DNA from: Candidatus Methylomirabilota bacterium
GTDB taxonomy: Bacteria > Methylomirabilota > Methylomirabilia > Methylomirabilales > 2-02-FULL-66-22
DNA: 5,559 nucleotides
NCBI GenBank assembly: GCA_016208645.1
Contig: JACQXP010000489.1
Span: forward strand, 1-5,559
Reading direction: 5' to 3'
Shown piece by piece: positions 5,121-5,559 of this stretch; within the stretch, counting starts at the first letter, position 1; each line of letters starts with the position of its first letter. The notes under the pieces were generated by a model. It made no database searches, was not told the DNA's origin, and was given only the letters and a program-made list of their open reading frames with translations. A program made the position numbers and the translations under genes.

Positions 5121-5559
5121 TCACCCCGTCAACTTTCTTGGATCGGTGATGCGTCCCATCACCGCGGTGGCCGCCGCGACCGCCGGGCCGCTCAGGTACA
5201 CCTCGGATGTCGGGTGGCCGTTTCTGCCCTTGAAGTTCCGGTTGGTGGTGAAGAGCCCACGCTCGCCCGGCCCCAGGACGCCCATGTGGCCGCCGATGCA
5301 CGGCCCGCAGGTCGGCGGACTGATCGTCGCCCCTGCCTCGGCCAGGATAGCAACGATCCCCTCATCCAGCAGTTGGCGGAAGACGGCCTGGCTTCCGGGG
5401 ATGGCGATCAGACGCAGCTTCGGGTGCACGCCGCGCGACTTCAGAATGCTCGCTGCGATCCTGAAATCCTCCACCCGACCGTTGGTGCATGACCCGAGGA
5501 CCACCTGGTCCACGGGAAGGGCCTCGACCTGGCTCACCGGCTTGACGTTCGCCGGCGAA
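5121..5559 (-). CDS. leuC: 3-isopropylmalate dehydratase large subunit family (LeuC/HacA type), C-terminal part
   Basis: Only the last 145 or so codons are inside the window; the reading frame is open through 5559, starting with [12 protein letters not shown], so this is a partial gene and not a short protein. The protein carries the 4Fe-4S cluster of the dehydratase and forms the active site with LeuD. The three cluster cysteines are visible: GSCTNGR (Cys codon 5487-5489) and CGPCIGGH (Cys codons 5307-5309 and 5298-5300). Further family landmarks are IPGSQ (codons around 5400), the [11 protein letters not shown] stretch that contains substrate-phosphate/carboxylate-binding arginine in relatives, and the closing [19 protein letters not shown]. 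Sequence style is that of the short, roughly 420-residue LeuC/homoaconitase clade paired with separate small subunits. An in-frame GTG at 5537 is inside the domain and is not a real start. Isopropylmalate versus homocitrate specificity cannot be told from this part. Confidence 0.92.
   Translation of the reverse strand, partial: SPANVKPVSQVEALPVDQVVLGSCTNGRVEDFRIAASILKSRGVHPKLRLIAIPGSQAVFRQLLDEGIVAILAEAGATISPPTCGPCIGGHMGVLGPGERGLFTTNRNFKGRNGHPTSEVYLSGPAVAAATAVMGRITDPRKLTG

Noticed and set aside
5121..5537. Complete short protein starting at the GTG at 5537
   Set aside because: The conserved LeuC reading frame continues unbroken to the window edge, so the GTG is an internal valine codon.

Overview
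The window is a GC-rich (roughly 60-65% by eye) bacterial segment with five protein genes, all on the minus strand, so transcription runs from position 5559 towards 1. In order of transcription they are: the 3' part of a LeuC-type dehydratase large subunit (5121-5559, cut by the window edge), its LeuD-type small subunit (4563-5111), a DRE-TIM metallolyase of the isopropylmalate/homocitrate synthase family (3242-4504), an acyl-CoA dehydrogenase (1958-3106) and an indolepyruvate:ferredoxin oxidoreductase alpha subunit (19-1815). No RNA gene, CRISPR array, insertion sequence or plus-strand gene can be supported.

The first three genes are packed like one operon. LeuC and LeuD are 9 nt apart, and 58 nt separate LeuD from the synthase, which has a strong ribosome binding site. 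Together they cover condensation of acetyl-CoA with a 2-oxo acid and the following hydroxyacid isomerisation, as in leucine biosynthesis or a related 2-oxo-acid elongation. The true 2-oxo acid cannot be read with confidence. The synthase lacks the leucine-feedback domain of classical LeuA, and the LeuD specificity loop reads Y-C-T-S.

The last two genes suggest catabolism: a ferredoxin-dependent oxidative decarboxylase of aryl- or other 2-oxo acids that yields acyl-CoA, and a flavoprotein that oxidises acyl-CoA. Whether all five genes form one pathway is inference.

The non-coding DNA is the more unusual part. Each of the three gaps around the last two genes carries a copy of a short repeat family (core TTGCGTTCATTTGCGGTT, or the variant TCTGCGTAATCTGTGGTT), two of them as inverted pairs. 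The copy at 1829-1930 encloses a second palindrome of C and G runs with G-quadruplex potential on both strands. The gaps inside the Leu-type block have none.

The most notable gene-level oddity is in the indolepyruvate oxidoreductase. About 27 residues of the N-terminal thiamine-diphosphate (PYR) domain, including the normally conserved M-K-H-V-G-L-N segment, are missing without a frameshift (junction near 1578/1579).

The organism is probably a high-GC environmental bacterium with an anaerobic or facultative metabolism, since it has ferredoxin-linked 2-oxo-acid oxidation. The repeats resemble those I associate with metagenome-derived phyla, but the phylum cannot be fixed from this window.
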